Below, one piece after another: positions 43,865-53,297 of a stretch of DNA of 64,000 bases; the first letter of the stretch is position 1, and every line of letters begins with the position of its first letter. The DNA is taken from NCBI RefSeq assembly GCF_900105925.1, contig NZ_LT629791.1:6418001-6482000 (forward strand), read 5' to 3'. The notes under the pieces were generated by a model. The model was not told the origin of the DNA, searched no databases, and was given only the letters and a program-made list of their open reading frames with translations. The stretch comes from Jiangella alkaliphila. GTDB lineage: Bacteria > Actinomycetota > Actinomycetes > Jiangellales > Jiangellaceae. The position numbers were made by a program, and so were the translations under genes.

Positions 43865-45388
43865 TCACGCGGGTGCGATGCGTTCGTACTGGCTGGATTC
43901 GCGGGCGATGTCGGCCTGGACGAACCGGTGCATCAGCTCCGCACGCAGAGGCTGGGCTTCCGGGTCACCGGCCAGATTGTGCAGTTCGTTGGGGTCTTCA
44001 GCGAGGTCGAACAGCTCGACGTGGTCGGTTCCGCGGTAGACGGTCAGCTTGTACCGGTCGCCGATGTAACTTCGGACGTGGACCGTTGTGGGCTGAAACC
44101 GGTCCTCGACCAGCACGTGGTCTCGCGCCGGCCCGCCGCCGGCCCACGCGTCCAGTTGATTCACGCCCTGCATCGCGACCGGTGCATCGATGCCGGCGAG
44201 CGCAAGGAAGGTCGGCGCCAGGTCGATCAACGACGTCAGGGACTGCGTGCTGGTGCCGGCCGGGATGTGCCCGGGGAGCCTGGCCAGGAACGGGATCCTC
44301 AGCAGGTCCTCGTAATGGAACGGACCTTTGACAGTGAGCCCGTGATGCCCCAGGAAATGCCCGTGGTCGGTGGTGAACACCACCAGCGTGTTGTGGGCCA
44401 GGCCCCGGGCCTCGAGATGTTCGAGGATGCGCCCGACCGCGGCGTCGACGAACGAGATCATGCCGTAGTAGACGGCGATGTCGCGCCGCAGATCGGCCTC
44501 GTCGCGGACCTGACGACCGAACCCGTGAGTGGGGTAGGGCGAATCCGCCCACGGAGAGAAGTCGGGCTGGTCACGCTGCGTCTCGAAGAACCAGGGGTGC
44601 ATCCGGGACAGCTCGCCGGCGGCGGCTGGCGGCGGAGTGATGTCAGCGGGGTCGTACATCGATGCCCATGGCTCGCTGACGAGGTACGGAGGATGTGGGT
44701 CTTGGAAGCTCGACCACAGGAAGAAGGGCTCCGCGGCGTCGACGGCACGGTCGATCGCCGCGATCGAACGCTCAGCGGTCCACGTCGTGTAGTGCAGATC
44801 CTCCGGCAGGTCCCAGCAGTGAGTGCGCCTGTTGCTGCGGTCCTCGTTCTGGAAGTATGCGGGCCAATCGGCGATGCCCTGCTCCTCCAGCCAGATCGCA
44901 TAATGCTGTCCGGCCCAGCGCTCGTCGGCGTGGTTGCGGGCGAGTTCGATGTGGTCGAATCCATAGAACGGCCCAGTGAAGGTGCGCCAGAAGTCGAGAT
45001 CACGCAGTATCGGCGGGCATTCCAGTGAAGTCTGGTCGGGCCGGCTCGCCAACGGTTGGAAGTGTGCCTTGCCGATCAGCGACGTCGAGTATCCGGTGCG
45101 ACTCAACAACTGCCCGACCGTTGTCCGCTCTTCGTCGAGCTTGGTACCGAGAGCCCAGCAGCCGTGTGTGGACGGGTACTGGCCGGTGAGGATCGACGCT
45201 CGCGTGGGTGAGCAGGTCGGGTTCGGGCAGTAGGCACGGTCGACGGTCACGCCCCCCGCCGCGAGGGCGTCCAGATGCGGCGTCTGCAGGACCGGCGTCC
45301 TGGTCCCCATGGCCTGGTAATGATGCTGGTCGGTGGTGATCAGCAGGATGTTCGGTCGCTGCCCCGGTTCTGTCGTTGGTGCGCTCAT
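43865..45388 (-). CDS. Type I sulfatase (formylglycine-dependent)
   Basis: A 507-residue protein from ATG 45388, overlapping the stop of the glycosidase gene (ATGA). The N-terminal metal site NILLITTDQHHYQAMG and the active-site motif C59-S-P-T-R in PTCSPTRASILTGQYPSTHG show a cysteine-type sulfatase that needs a formylglycine-generating enzyme, which is not encoded here. Later FTTDHGHFLGHHGL is the second metal site, and VELFDLAEDPNELHNLAGDP is the usual C-terminal pattern. No signal peptide is seen, so it likely acts on imported sulfated sugars. Operon partners are a GH36-like enzyme and an importer. Confidence 0.9.
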   Translation of the reverse strand: MSAPTTEPGQRPNILLITTDQHHYQAMGTRTPVLQTPHLDALAAGGVTVDRAYCPNPTCSPTRASILTGQYPSTHGCWALGTKLDEERTTVGQLLSRTGYSTSLIGKAHFQPLASRPDQTSLECPPILRDLDFWRTFTGPFYGFDHIELARNHADERWAGQHYAIWLEEQGIADWPAYFQNEDRSNRRTHCWDLPEDLHYTTWTAERSIAAIDRAVDAAEPFFLWSSFQDPHPPYLVSEPWASMYDPADITPPPAAAGELSRMHPWFFETQRDQPDFSPWADSPYPTHGFGRQVRDEADLRRDIAVYYGMISFVDAAVGRILEHLEARGLAHNTLVVFTTDHGHFLGHHGLTVKGPFHYEDLLRIPFLARLPGHIPAGTSTQSLTSLIDLAPTFLALAGIDAPVAMQGVNQLDAWAGGGPARDHVLVEDRFQPTTVHVRSYIGDRYKLTVYRGTDHVELFDLAEDPNELHNLAGDPEAQPLRAELMHRFVQADIARESSQYERIAPA

Positions 45389-46731
45389 CGCCACGTCCTT
45401 TCGCGGTCGCCCAGGAATTCGTGCCAGCTGATTGGCTCGGGCGCGGTCCAGGTCCGGCCGCGAGTGGTGTCGTAGCCGACCAGCGCCGTCCTTACCTGGG
45501 AGCTCACCTCCGCGCCGAATCGGTCCGGCAACAGGCTGACCACCGGGTAACCGTCGAAGGAGCGCATGCGGTCGAGATGCTCGGAGAAGTCCGCCGCCCC
45601 GACCGTGGGGTCGTTCCCGCCGATGTGATCGAGATTGAGCAAGGTGTCCGGGCATGACCACCGGGAGATGAACCAGTGCGCGGCCGCGACGCCGCGCCAC
45701 TGCTGCTCGTTGTTGATCAACACGTCGTTGGTGCGCACCACATCGGCCCAGCGGCTCGCGAAGATGTCGGGCGTGTGGTGCTCCACCTCGTACGTGGGAT
45801 CCAACGCCTTGATCGCCGCGTACGCTAGCTGCAACTGGCCGATCATGATGTGCTTGGGCCCATAGTGCAGGTCGAGCTTGTACTTGGCGAAGCCCTGGTC
45901 GCTGTAGCGGGCGAACGTCCGGCGCAGGTGATCGAGCAGGTCGGCTCCTGGCCAGGCATACCGTTCTCGCGTCGCTCGCCCGATCGTCTCGGCCCGTGCC
46001 GACACGATCGGGAAGAACTCCTCGGGGCGGCCCGTGCGGAATCTGCTGGCGACCGCCGCCCGACCCGGCGCGAACCAGAGCCCCGGAACATGGCCGCGTT
46101 CACGAATGCGTCGGGCGACGGTAGCGAGGTCGGCGATCCGGTCTGTGTCGACGTCCCAGTCGCCCAACCCGCCGGGCCCGTCCGAGGTGAACCATCCGTC
46201 GTCGATCGTGACCTTGCCCCGTGGCAGGTCCATGGCGTCGATGCGGTCAAGGAAGTCCATGATGAACGCGTCCGTGAGCTGCGCCTGCGGGGTGGTGCCG
46301 TTCTGTACCGCCGCGGCCTTCTGCTCGACCCAGGTGCAGTACTCGACGGCATCATGGAATGGCGCGGTCCGTCCGGCCCGCGCCGACCCGGCGAGCACCA
46401 GCTCGGTGTACTCCGACCAGGACTCGAAGGGCTCACCTTCGCGAACGAACACCGGCGAGGTCGAGGTGACGGTCAGCTTGCCCTCCCGGCGGCGGAACCG
46501 GCTGCCGACAGTCGGCGCGAGCAGTCCCACGAACAGGCCGTCAGCCAGGAGCACCGGCGAGCCGCCGGTCGAGTCGGCGGGCACAGCCATCGGGTCGAGG
46601 TCGAAGTCGCCGGTCTGCAGGTAGACGTCCTGACCCCACCGGTTGTGACACGGCAAGAGCACTGGACCAGGGCAATCGAAGCTACTGCGCCATGGACCGG
46701 ACGTCTCGCCCTCGGGGACTGGGTTCGACAT
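45385..46731 (-). CDS. GH36/melibiase-like glycosidase
   Basis: A 448-residue cytoplasmic protein. The (beta/alpha)8 core has VTIDDGWFTSDGPGGLGDWD, HVPGLWFAPGRAAV and the putative nucleophile strand GFAKYKLDLHYGPKH, in which the aspartate in KxD fits clan GH-D alpha-galactosidases. The protein is shorter than classic GH36 enzymes (700+) and closer in size to melibiase-domain proteins. It would hydrolyse an alpha-galactoside or similar linkage of imported oligosaccharide. Start ATG 46731, downstream of the importer genes and coupled to the sulfatase. Confidence 0.75.
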   Translation of the reverse strand: MSNPVPEGETSGPWRSSFDCPGPVLLPCHNRWGQDVYLQTGDFDLDPMAVPADSTGGSPVLLADGLFVGLLAPTVGSRFRRREGKLTVTSTSPVFVREGEPFESWSEYTELVLAGSARAGRTAPFHDAVEYCTWVEQKAAAVQNGTTPQAQLTDAFIMDFLDRIDAMDLPRGKVTIDDGWFTSDGPGGLGDWDVDTDRIADLATVARRIRERGHVPGLWFAPGRAAVASRFRTGRPEEFFPIVSARAETIGRATRERYAWPGADLLDHLRRTFARYSDQGFAKYKLDLHYGPKHIMIGQLQLAYAAIKALDPTYEVEHHTPDIFASRWADVVRTNDVLINNEQQWRGVAAAHWFISRWSCPDTLLNLDHIGGNDPTVGAADFSEHLDRMRSFDGYPVVSLLPDRFGAEVSSQVRTALVGYDTTRGRTWTAPEPISWHEFLGDRERTWR

Positions 46732-46776
46732 GTCTGTGGGTGTTCCCTTCCGTAGGAGGCAGGTTGGCAGTCGAGA

Positions 46777-47679
46777 TCACTGCTTCACGGCGCCGGCCAG
46801 ACCTTCGACGAAGTGCCGTTGGAGGAAGAGGAACACGACGATCACGGGCAGCAGGCTGATGGTGCTCGCCGCGGTCATCTGCGCGTAGTCGGTCGCGTTC
46901 TCGCCTTGGAAGCTGTAGACCGCGACCGCCAGCGTCTGCAGGTCGGGCTGGCTCAGCGTCAGCACCAACGGCAGCAGGAAGTCATTCCAGCTGGCGATGA
47001 ACTGGATGATGATCACCGTTGCCGTCGCGGGCGCGGCAAGCGGCAGGAAGATCGTGAAGAAGATCCGGAAATAGCTCGCGCCGTCGATCTTGGCCGACTC
47101 CTCCAGGGCGTTCGGCAACTGCCGGAAGAAGCCGGCGTAGAGCAGCAGCTGCACGATGTGGGCCTGCCCGCTCTCGGCGATGATGATGCCGAACAGCGTG
47201 CCGTCCAGGTTGAGCCGCTGGATGAGGTCGTAGATCGGGATGATCGTGTATCCCTGAGGCAGGATCGCCAACGCTACCAGCGCGGCGATCACGACCTTCT
47301 TGCCTGGGAACGGGTAGCGGCCCAGCACGTACCCCATGGTCGACGTCGTGAGGACGACGATGATCACCCCGCCCACCGTGACGATCACACTGTTGAGGAA
47401 GTAGCGCCCGATGTCGGCGTTGACCCAGGCGTCGACGTAGTTGCTGAAGAACGGCTCCGACGGCAAGAGCGCCAGCGACGAGAAGATCAGGCTGTTCGGC
47501 TTGATGGAGGCCGAGATCATCCACACGAACGGGTAGATCCAGATGAGGCACAACGGCGTCATGATGACGTGGGTGACGATCCGTCGCACGCGCCCCGGGC
47601 GGCGCCGGCGTCGCCGCCGCGGCGGTGGCGGCGCGATGTTCTCGGTCGGCGCGTCCGCGCTTGTCGCTGTGCTGGTCAC
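46777..47679 (-). CDS. Sugar ABC transporter permease (MalG type)
   Basis: A 300-residue membrane protein starting with GTG 47679 in a GTGA overlap with the preceding permease. Basic N-terminus (RRRRRRPGRVRRI), spans IVTHVIMTPLCLIWIYPFVW, VTVGGVIIVVLTTSTMGYVL and VVIAALVALAILPQGYTIIP. The EAA loop reads NALEESAKIDGASYFRIFF and the end HFVEGLAGAVKQ. It is part of the importer with the binding protein at 48706. Confidence 0.92.
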   Translation of the reverse strand: MTSTATSADAPTENIAPPPPRRRRRRRPGRVRRIVTHVIMTPLCLIWIYPFVWMISASIKPNSLIFSSLALLPSEPFFSNYVDAWVNADIGRYFLNSVIVTVGGVIIVVLTTSTMGYVLGRYPFPGKKVVIAALVALAILPQGYTIIPIYDLIQRLNLDGTLFGIIIAESGQAHIVQLLLYAGFFRQLPNALEESAKIDGASYFRIFFTIFLPLAAPATATVIIIQFIASWNDFLLPLVLTLSQPDLQTLAVAVYSFQGENATDYAQMTAASTISLLPVIVVFLFLQRHFVEGLAGAVKQ

Positions 47680-48692
47680 GGGCGTTCCTCCGCAGCCGGT
47701 CGTGGCGTCGGGTCCGTCTCGGCGACGATCTGATCCCGTTCGGTGGAGGTCTCGCCGCGGGCGCGGCGAACGGCGAGGAACTGGAGCACTCCGAAGATCA
47801 TCAGGGTCAGACCGAACAGCACACCGGCCGCGGATGCGTAGCCCAGTCGCTGGGCCCCTTCACCGCCGAACGCGATCCGGTAGATGTAGACCTCCATCAG
47901 CTCCGACGCGTAGTTGGGACCGCCACCGGTCAGGGCCTGGATGAACGCGAACACCTGCAGGTTGCCGATGGTCACGATGAGCGCGATCATGACCGCGAAC
48001 GGGGTCAGCAGCGGCGCCGTGACGTTGCGGAACTGCTGCCAGAGCCCGGCCCCGTCCACCCTGGCCGCTTCGTAGAGCTCGCCGGGGATCGTCTGCAGTG
48101 CGGCCAGCCAGTAGATCATGGGCTGACCGACCCACTTCCAGATGAAGATCCCGATGGCGGCCCACAGGACGATCTGGGGGTCGCCGAGGAAGTCGATCGA
48201 CTGCTCGACGAGACGCAGCGTCGAGAGCACTTGGTTGGCCGGGCCGTTGAACGCGGAGAAGACGAAGCTCATGACGATGGCCACCACCGCCGTCGTGGTC
48301 ACGACCGGTATGAAGATCGCCGTCCGGTACAAGGTCCGGAACCGCAGCGACGCATCGTTCAGCAGCAGCGCCAGCGCGAGCGAGAGCACGAGTTCGATGG
48401 GCGTCGCGACCGCGGCGAACAGCAACGATCGCCAGAAGGCGTCCCAGAAGAACGGGTCTCCCGTCGCCTCGACGAAGTTGCCGAACCCGATGAACGTCCG
48501 GTCCGAGGAATAGCCGTCCCAGCGGAAGAACGCGTAGTACCAGGACATCACCATCGGGTAGATCGAGAACATCGAGATGAGGATGAGCCCGGGGATCATC
48601 AGCGCGTAGCTGTGGCGTGCGTCCCAGATGGCTCGTCCCAGGCCTTGCTTCCGGGGACCCGATCGGGTCGGCAAGTCGATGGCGGCCGTCAT
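47676..48692 (-). CDS. Sugar ABC transporter permease (MalF type)
   Basis: A 338-residue membrane protein. Spans include YALMIPGLILISMFSIYPMV, FAAVATPIELVLSLALALLL and TAIFIPVVTTTAVVAIVMSF; the EAA loop is ELYEAARVDGAGLWQQFRNV. It starts 14 bp after the binding-protein stop. C-terminal residues are hydrophilic and arginine-rich. Confidence 0.92.
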   Translation of the reverse strand: MTAAIDLPTRSGPRKQGLGRAIWDARHSYALMIPGLILISMFSIYPMVMSWYYAFFRWDGYSSDRTFIGFGNFVEATGDPFFWDAFWRSLLFAAVATPIELVLSLALALLLNDASLRFRTLYRTAIFIPVVTTTAVVAIVMSFVFSAFNGPANQVLSTLRLVEQSIDFLGDPQIVLWAAIGIFIWKWVGQPMIYWLAALQTIPGELYEAARVDGAGLWQQFRNVTAPLLTPFAVMIALIVTIGNLQVFAFIQALTGGGPNYASELMEVYIYRIAFGGEGAQRLGYASAAGVLFGLTLMIFGVLQFLAVRRARGETSTERDQIVAETDPTPRPAAEERP

Positions 48693-48705
48693 GCGCGTGC
48701 CCTCC

Positions 48706-50244
48706 TCACTCGTACAGCGAGCTGTACGGTTCGCTGGGCACCCAGTCGGAGAAGACGAAGTCGTCGCGACTCACGTTCGCTCCTTCGCTGCGCGCGGTCG
48801 CGACCGCCTCGTCCAGCGATCGGTTCGCGCGGTCCTGCAGGGCCTGCATCTCACTCCTGACGTCGGTCGCCTCGCCGGTGAACAGGGCGGCGCAGACGTC
48901 GTGCAGGTTGGGCTGCGGCTGAACCACGACCTCGACCGCCTTGACCACATCCTGGTTGCGCACGACCGGCGACGGACCGATCCGGTGGTACCGCTCCATG
49001 AACTCGTAGACCTCGGCGTGCACCGGGTCCAGGTCGGCCGCTTCCTCGGGTGGGAAATGTGCCGGATCGCTCGAACCGCAGTACGCGTACCATTGCGCCT
49101 GGCCGGCGTCGGAGAACAGGAAGTTGAGGATGTTCCCGGCCACGTCGGCGTGCTCGCTGGTTGCTGCAATGCCGTAGTTCACTCCCCCGCCCGGCTCTTT
49201 CGTGATCACGCCCGGACTCGCCGTGTCCAGCATCGGAAGCATGGCGACGCCGAGGTCGAGGTCGGGATAGTCCGCGCGCCACAGGTTGATGTTCCACGGC
49301 CCCTGCATGAAGAACACCGCCTGACCCTGCGGGAACCGTTCCCGCGCGGTCGGAGCGTCGAAGCTGATCGAGCCGGGCAGGAAGCACCCGTCGCGCACCA
49401 GGCCGAGATACCAGTCGATCACGTCGATCCAGGTCGGATCGGTGTAGTTGAACTCACCGGTCGTCCAGTTGAATGAGGCGAAGATGTCGTTGCCCACCCC
49501 ACCGTGCATGCCGGAGAGCTGGGCGAGGAGAGCGCACGCGTCGTTCATCCCATTGGGCTGCCCGAGGTGGTCCAGAATCCCGTAGTACTCGTCGGCACCG
49601 GTCGTGGTGACCGCCCGGACGGCCTCTCCGAGGCTGTCCAGAGTCCACTCCTGCTCGACGTCGATGTCGGATTCGGCGGCGAGGGTCCTGTTGATGAACA
49701 ACAGCCGCGCGAACGCCGGCTGGTAGATAGGCAGCGAATACGTCTTGCCGTCGAAGTTGGTGACGCCGTCGGCGAGGATGCCCGCCGGGAGACGCTCCTT
49801 GAGCGCTGCGAAGTCCGGCATCACGTCGTCGAACGGTTGCAGCCAACCCTGTGCCACAGCAGCCGCAGGTGTGATGTTGCCGGGCAGCTGGAAGACGTCG
49901 GGTGCAGTGCCGCCGCGCAGACCGAGGGTGATTCCCTCCTGGATGCTGTTCCAGTTGGTGCCCTGATAATCCACGGAGATACGCGGGAACTTCTCCGAGT
50001 ACGCCTCGAGCATCGCGTTCCAGTAGAGGGCCTTCGCGTCGCCACTGTCGACCCATCGCAGCGACACGTCACCGGTCGGCGCCTCGGCCCAGTCGGGGAT
50101 GTCGAACTCGCCTTCCCGGATTTCACGCGGGCCGGATTCGGGTACATTGCTGGTGTCGACACAGCTGCCGATCAGTGCCGCCAGCCCAGTGGCCCCGGCG
50201 CCCTTCAGCACGGTACGGCGAGAGTAACGCCTCATTGCGCTCAT
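48706..50244 (-). CDS. Sugar ABC transporter substrate-binding lipoprotein
   Basis: A 512-residue family-1 binding protein from ATG 50244 (AAGGA upstream). The signal has a twin-arginine pattern and lipobox: RRYSRRTVLKGAGATGLAAL then IGSCV. Typical segments are LRWVDSGDAKALYWNAMLEA, GTAPDVFQLPGNITPAAAVA, NFDGKTYSLPIYQPAFARLL and GQAVFFMQGPWNINLWR. Downstream of the Tat-type sialidase and upstream of two permeases, it is the likely capture protein for the sugar freed by that sialidase; related binding proteins in other bacteria take sialic acid or its 2,7-anhydro form. Confidence 0.9.
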   Translation of the reverse strand: MSAMRRYSRRTVLKGAGATGLAALIGSCVDTSNVPESGPREIREGEFDIPDWAEAPTGDVSLRWVDSGDAKALYWNAMLEAYSEKFPRISVDYQGTNWNSIQEGITLGLRGGTAPDVFQLPGNITPAAAVAQGWLQPFDDVMPDFAALKERLPAGILADGVTNFDGKTYSLPIYQPAFARLLFINRTLAAESDIDVEQEWTLDSLGEAVRAVTTTGADEYYGILDHLGQPNGMNDACALLAQLSGMHGGVGNDIFASFNWTTGEFNYTDPTWIDVIDWYLGLVRDGCFLPGSISFDAPTARERFPQGQAVFFMQGPWNINLWRADYPDLDLGVAMLPMLDTASPGVITKEPGGGVNYGIAATSEHADVAGNILNFLFSDAGQAQWYAYCGSSDPAHFPPEEAADLDPVHAEVYEFMERYHRIGPSPVVRNQDVVKAVEVVVQPQPNLHDVCAALFTGEATDVRSEMQALQDRANRSLDEAVATARSEGANVSRDDFVFSDWVPSEPYSSLYE

Positions 50245-50379
50245 GATCGTCCTTCGTTCCTGTGCCTCGCCGCGAACCGAGGTACCCCCGGCCGCGGCGT
50301 GAGGCTGCGTGTTGGCGGAACAATGCTGTGCGACACGGCCGGCGCTGGGCATCGACCACTCACCGCCGGCCGTATCGCG

Positions 50380-52263
50380 CTAGGCGCGGCTCAGCTGGTC
50401 GAGCGGCAGGTGGACCAGCGTTCCGGCCGCGATTCGATTGCCCTCGTGCAAGTCGGTGATCTCGGCCGCGTTCAGCGCCCGGTCGTACAGGAGGATCTCG
50501 TCGAGCGACCCGACCGTCGGGTTGTTGACGCCGTCGAGCCGGGCACCGAACCGGACCCCGACGACGGCGCCGCCGGAAACCGATCCGGCCACTCCGGATT
50601 CCGACCCTCGGGCGACACCGTCCACGTGAAAGGTCACGGTGTTGTCGGAATCGCGAGTGAGGACGAGGTGATGCCAGGCGTCATCGAGATAGTTGCCGGG
50701 TGCCGACACCGTCACGTTCGCCGTGTCGGTGTAGACGCTGGCGCGTACCGCGGTGCCGAGGACCTCGAGCTGCCACTTCGGAGCCGTACCCGGCACGTAC
50801 GCATCGGCGATGCGTTGCAGCTGCTGGTGCGCCGTCCGGAACCAGGTGGCGACGGTGAACGGTCCGTCACCGAACAGGATCTTCTCATCCGCCGGCAGCT
50901 CGACATACCCGCCGGAGATCGCCAGTCCGCGCCCGAATCGACCGGGGACCGTCTCGAACTGACCGTTCACGATGCCGTGCAGGCCGTTGCCGGAGCGGTC
51001 GGGTGCGGTGACCGGACGCGGCTGAGGCAGGTCCAGCAGGGCCAGGGGCACGCGGGCGAAATCGATACGCTGGTGATAGCTCTGCCCCGTGTAGTCGCCG
51101 AGCCACGGTCCGCCCTCGTACGCGACGCCGAGAACGGCGTCGTCGACCTTGACCATCTCGGAGTATCCCGCCGGCCCGTCGTACACCAACGTGCCCTGGC
51201 GCCACGTCCGCCCGCCGTCGAAGCTGGATCGCAGCGTGAGCCGTTCCCGCGACGACGGATGCTGCGGCCCCGCGAAAACGAGCCGCTCCGATCGGTCGCC
51301 ACGCGCTGTCGCCTCGACGAGCGAACAGTGCACGACCGGCGTGAGGAGGTCGTCGACGATCTCGAACGGCCCGTCGAACGTGTTGCCCCCATCGCTGCTC
51401 GTGGTCGCCGCGCGGTTGCCTGGTGCACGTCCGTGTTGGTCTCGAGTGTTGATGTAGATCGTGCCATCGGAACGCTCGACCATGGTGGTCTCGTTCGGGA
51501 TGATGTCCCACGAGGAGTACGCGCCCATCTCGCCGTCGATCTGCCAGGTCTGACCGTGATCGTCGCTGTAGACGACGTGCACGCCGACAACTGCCGGAGT
51601 GTCGCCGTCGGCGGGCAGGTACGAGTGATTCCCGGGCATCACGAGCCGACCACGGTGCGGCCCGTGCTTGAGCTGGAAGCCACTGCCAGGACCGATGACG
51701 AAGTGCCGTATCGGTGCGGGCTTGATGTCGGCGGTGAGCTCCCGCTCCCGCCAGTCCGACCAGGTGTGGCCATGGTCGTCGCTGTAGGTGAGGAACGGCC
51801 GCGGGGCGTCCTCCGGGCTCACCGTCCCGTTCAGAATGTCTTCGCCTTCGACGTGATCGGCGACACGCATCGCGACGACGAAGATCCGGCCGGTCTCCTC
51901 GTCGACCACCGGCGAGCCGCTCATCCTGGTGCCGTCCTCCGCGGCGATGACCTGCAACGGTCCCCAGGTACGACCTCCGTCGACCGACCGCTTGAGCACG
52001 AGGTCCGCGGGGCCGAAGTCGCCAGGGTCCTCGATCTTGGCGTTGACGATGCACAGCACGTCGCCGTTCGGCGCCGGGATCACGTTCGGCACCCGGAACG
52101 TGTGATAGCCGTCATGCAGCCGCTCGAACACCACCGACCTTCGGATGGCGCCCATACCAACCGCTTCGGCCCGACCTGGGACCGAGAGGGACGCGCCCAC
52201 GGCACTCGCGGCACCGACCAGACTCGCGCTCCTGATCAGCTCTCGTCGTGACAACGATGGCAC
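50380..52263 (-). CDS. Tat-exported sialidase (GH33) with LamG-like domain, copy 2
   Basis: A 627-residue protein from GTG 52263 behind AGGAGG. The N-terminus SRRELIRSASLVGAASAVGA is a twin-arginine signal, unlike the Sec-type signals of the other three sialidases. The arginine motif is FRVP (near 56) rather than FRIP. Asp boxes are SVDGGRTWG, SDDHGHTWS, SDDHGQTWQ, SSDGGNTFD and SFDGGRTWR, followed by a LamG-type domain (GIVNGQFETVPGRFGRGLAI, DAWHHLVLTRDSDNTVTFHV). It is well diverged from the other copies and shares no identical block with them. It is followed by a complete importer, so hydrolysis and uptake are coupled in one operon. Confidence 0.88.
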   Translation of the reverse strand: MPSLSRRELIRSASLVGAASAVGASLSVPGRAEAVGMGAIRRSVVFERLHDGYHTFRVPNVIPAPNGDVLCIVNAKIEDPGDFGPADLVLKRSVDGGRTWGPLQVIAAEDGTRMSGSPVVDEETGRIFVVAMRVADHVEGEDILNGTVSPEDAPRPFLTYSDDHGHTWSDWRERELTADIKPAPIRHFVIGPGSGFQLKHGPHRGRLVMPGNHSYLPADGDTPAVVGVHVVYSDDHGQTWQIDGEMGAYSSWDIIPNETTMVERSDGTIYINTRDQHGRAPGNRAATTSSDGGNTFDGPFEIVDDLLTPVVHCSLVEATARGDRSERLVFAGPQHPSSRERLTLRSSFDGGRTWRQGTLVYDGPAGYSEMVKVDDAVLGVAYEGGPWLGDYTGQSYHQRIDFARVPLALLDLPQPRPVTAPDRSGNGLHGIVNGQFETVPGRFGRGLAISGGYVELPADEKILFGDGPFTVATWFRTAHQQLQRIADAYVPGTAPKWQLEVLGTAVRASVYTDTANVTVSAPGNYLDDAWHHLVLTRDSDNTVTFHVDGVARGSESGVAGSVSGGAVVGVRFGARLDGVNNPTVGSLDEILLYDRALNAAEITDLHEGNRIAAGTLVHLPLDQLSRA

Positions 52264-52292
52264 AACATCCTCCTATGTTGAGCGAATTCAGC

Positions 52293-52303
52293 AGGACTTC
52301 CTA
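52293..52303. promoter_or_regulatory. Operator-like site upstream of sialidase copy 2
   Basis: AGGACTTCCTA is an inverted repeat (AGGA-CT-TCCT) resembling the core of the shared operator, located between the oxidoreductase stop and the sialidase start. It may mark an internal promoter of the long operon. It lacks the outer TGT/ACA bases, so the match is weaker than the others. Confidence 0.45.
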
Positions 52304-52321
52304 TGCATTGATGGCACGACG

Positions 52322-53297
52322 TCAACCAATGAGTTCGACGGCGCCGCTGCGGACCGAGGGGTTGAACGCAAGACGAGCTCGCAGCGTGTCGAGCCCGGCC
52401 CGGATGTCGGGTCTTCGGCCGATCACCGCTCTCGATGCAATCGAGGAGGTGGTCGTGCTTGGACGGCGGCGCCGACACCGGAACCTGGATCAGCTCCGCA
52501 TCGATCAGCGTCAGCCAGATTCCGTCGTCCCCGAGCTGCACGCTGCCGGCGTGCCCGACGATCCCGTAGCTGCGCGCGGGCTTGACCGCGGCGTTGCGGG
52601 CGACATCGAGCAAGCCGGGACCGGACTCACAGTTGAACGTGGCGTAGTGCCCATCGTCGAGTGCGAAGCCCTCGGTGACGTGGAGGGCTCGGCCGTACAC
52701 CGACTCAGGCTCACGGAGCACCCACAACAACCAGTCGACGGCATGCGAGGAGAACTCGTTGATCCGGCCGCCTGACAGGTCGAACGATAAACGCCAACGG
52801 CCGCTGGCCTCGATGTTGCGCCAGCGCTGCGACGGTGCGGGAGCATGCCAGCGGATCCACGCCGAGACGATGCCGCCCAGTCTCCCCGAGGCCGCGATCT
52901 CCTGCAGCGTGGCCGGCGCGGGCTCGTAGCGCTGGTTGAACGCGATCATGAAGACACCTCGGCTCTCGCGCACCATGGCCTCGATGGCGTGGGCGTCATC
53001 GAGGTCCAGCGCCATGGGCTTCTCGCACAGGATGTGCACGCCAGCGTCCACCGCGAGCTTGACGTACTCCAGCCGCGCGAAGCCCGGCGTTGCGATGACC
53101 ACGATGTCGACCGACCCCACGAGTGCCTCCGCGGACTCTGCGACCTGGGCGCACCACTGCTCGGACTTGCCGCGGGCCCGCTCCGCGTCGATGTCGTACA
53201 CCGCGCGGACTGTGGCCCGGCCGGTGAGGGCGAACCCGTCGACATGAGCTCCGGCGATCTGGCCACACCCGATGATCCCGACGCTGTACACGGTCAT
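52322..53297 (-). pseudogene. Gfo/Idh/MocA-family oxidoreductase, frameshifted near the C-terminus
   Basis: From ATG 53297 (ATGA overlap with the isomerase stop): Rossmann motif YSVGIIGCGQIAGAHVDGFA, then DIVVIATPGFARLEYVKLAV and the catalytic-lysine motif ILCEKPMALDLDDAHAIE. The C-terminal sheet domain includes GGRINEFSSHAVDWLLWVLR. One extra C at about 52410 shifts the frame; the correct end, DIRAGLDTLRARLAFNPSVR then SGAVELIG, is still readable to the stop at 52322. About 325 residues if corrected. In known sialic-acid clusters this family includes the enzymes that convert 2,7-anhydro-Neu5Ac to Neu5Ac; that role is a hypothesis here. The lesion is very close to the end and could be a sequencing error. 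Confidence 0.82.

Noticed and set aside
49504-52251. A 915-residue rightward open frame across the binding protein and Tat sialidase
   Set aside because: Antisense shadow of two well-supported leftward genes; no motif or ribosome site.
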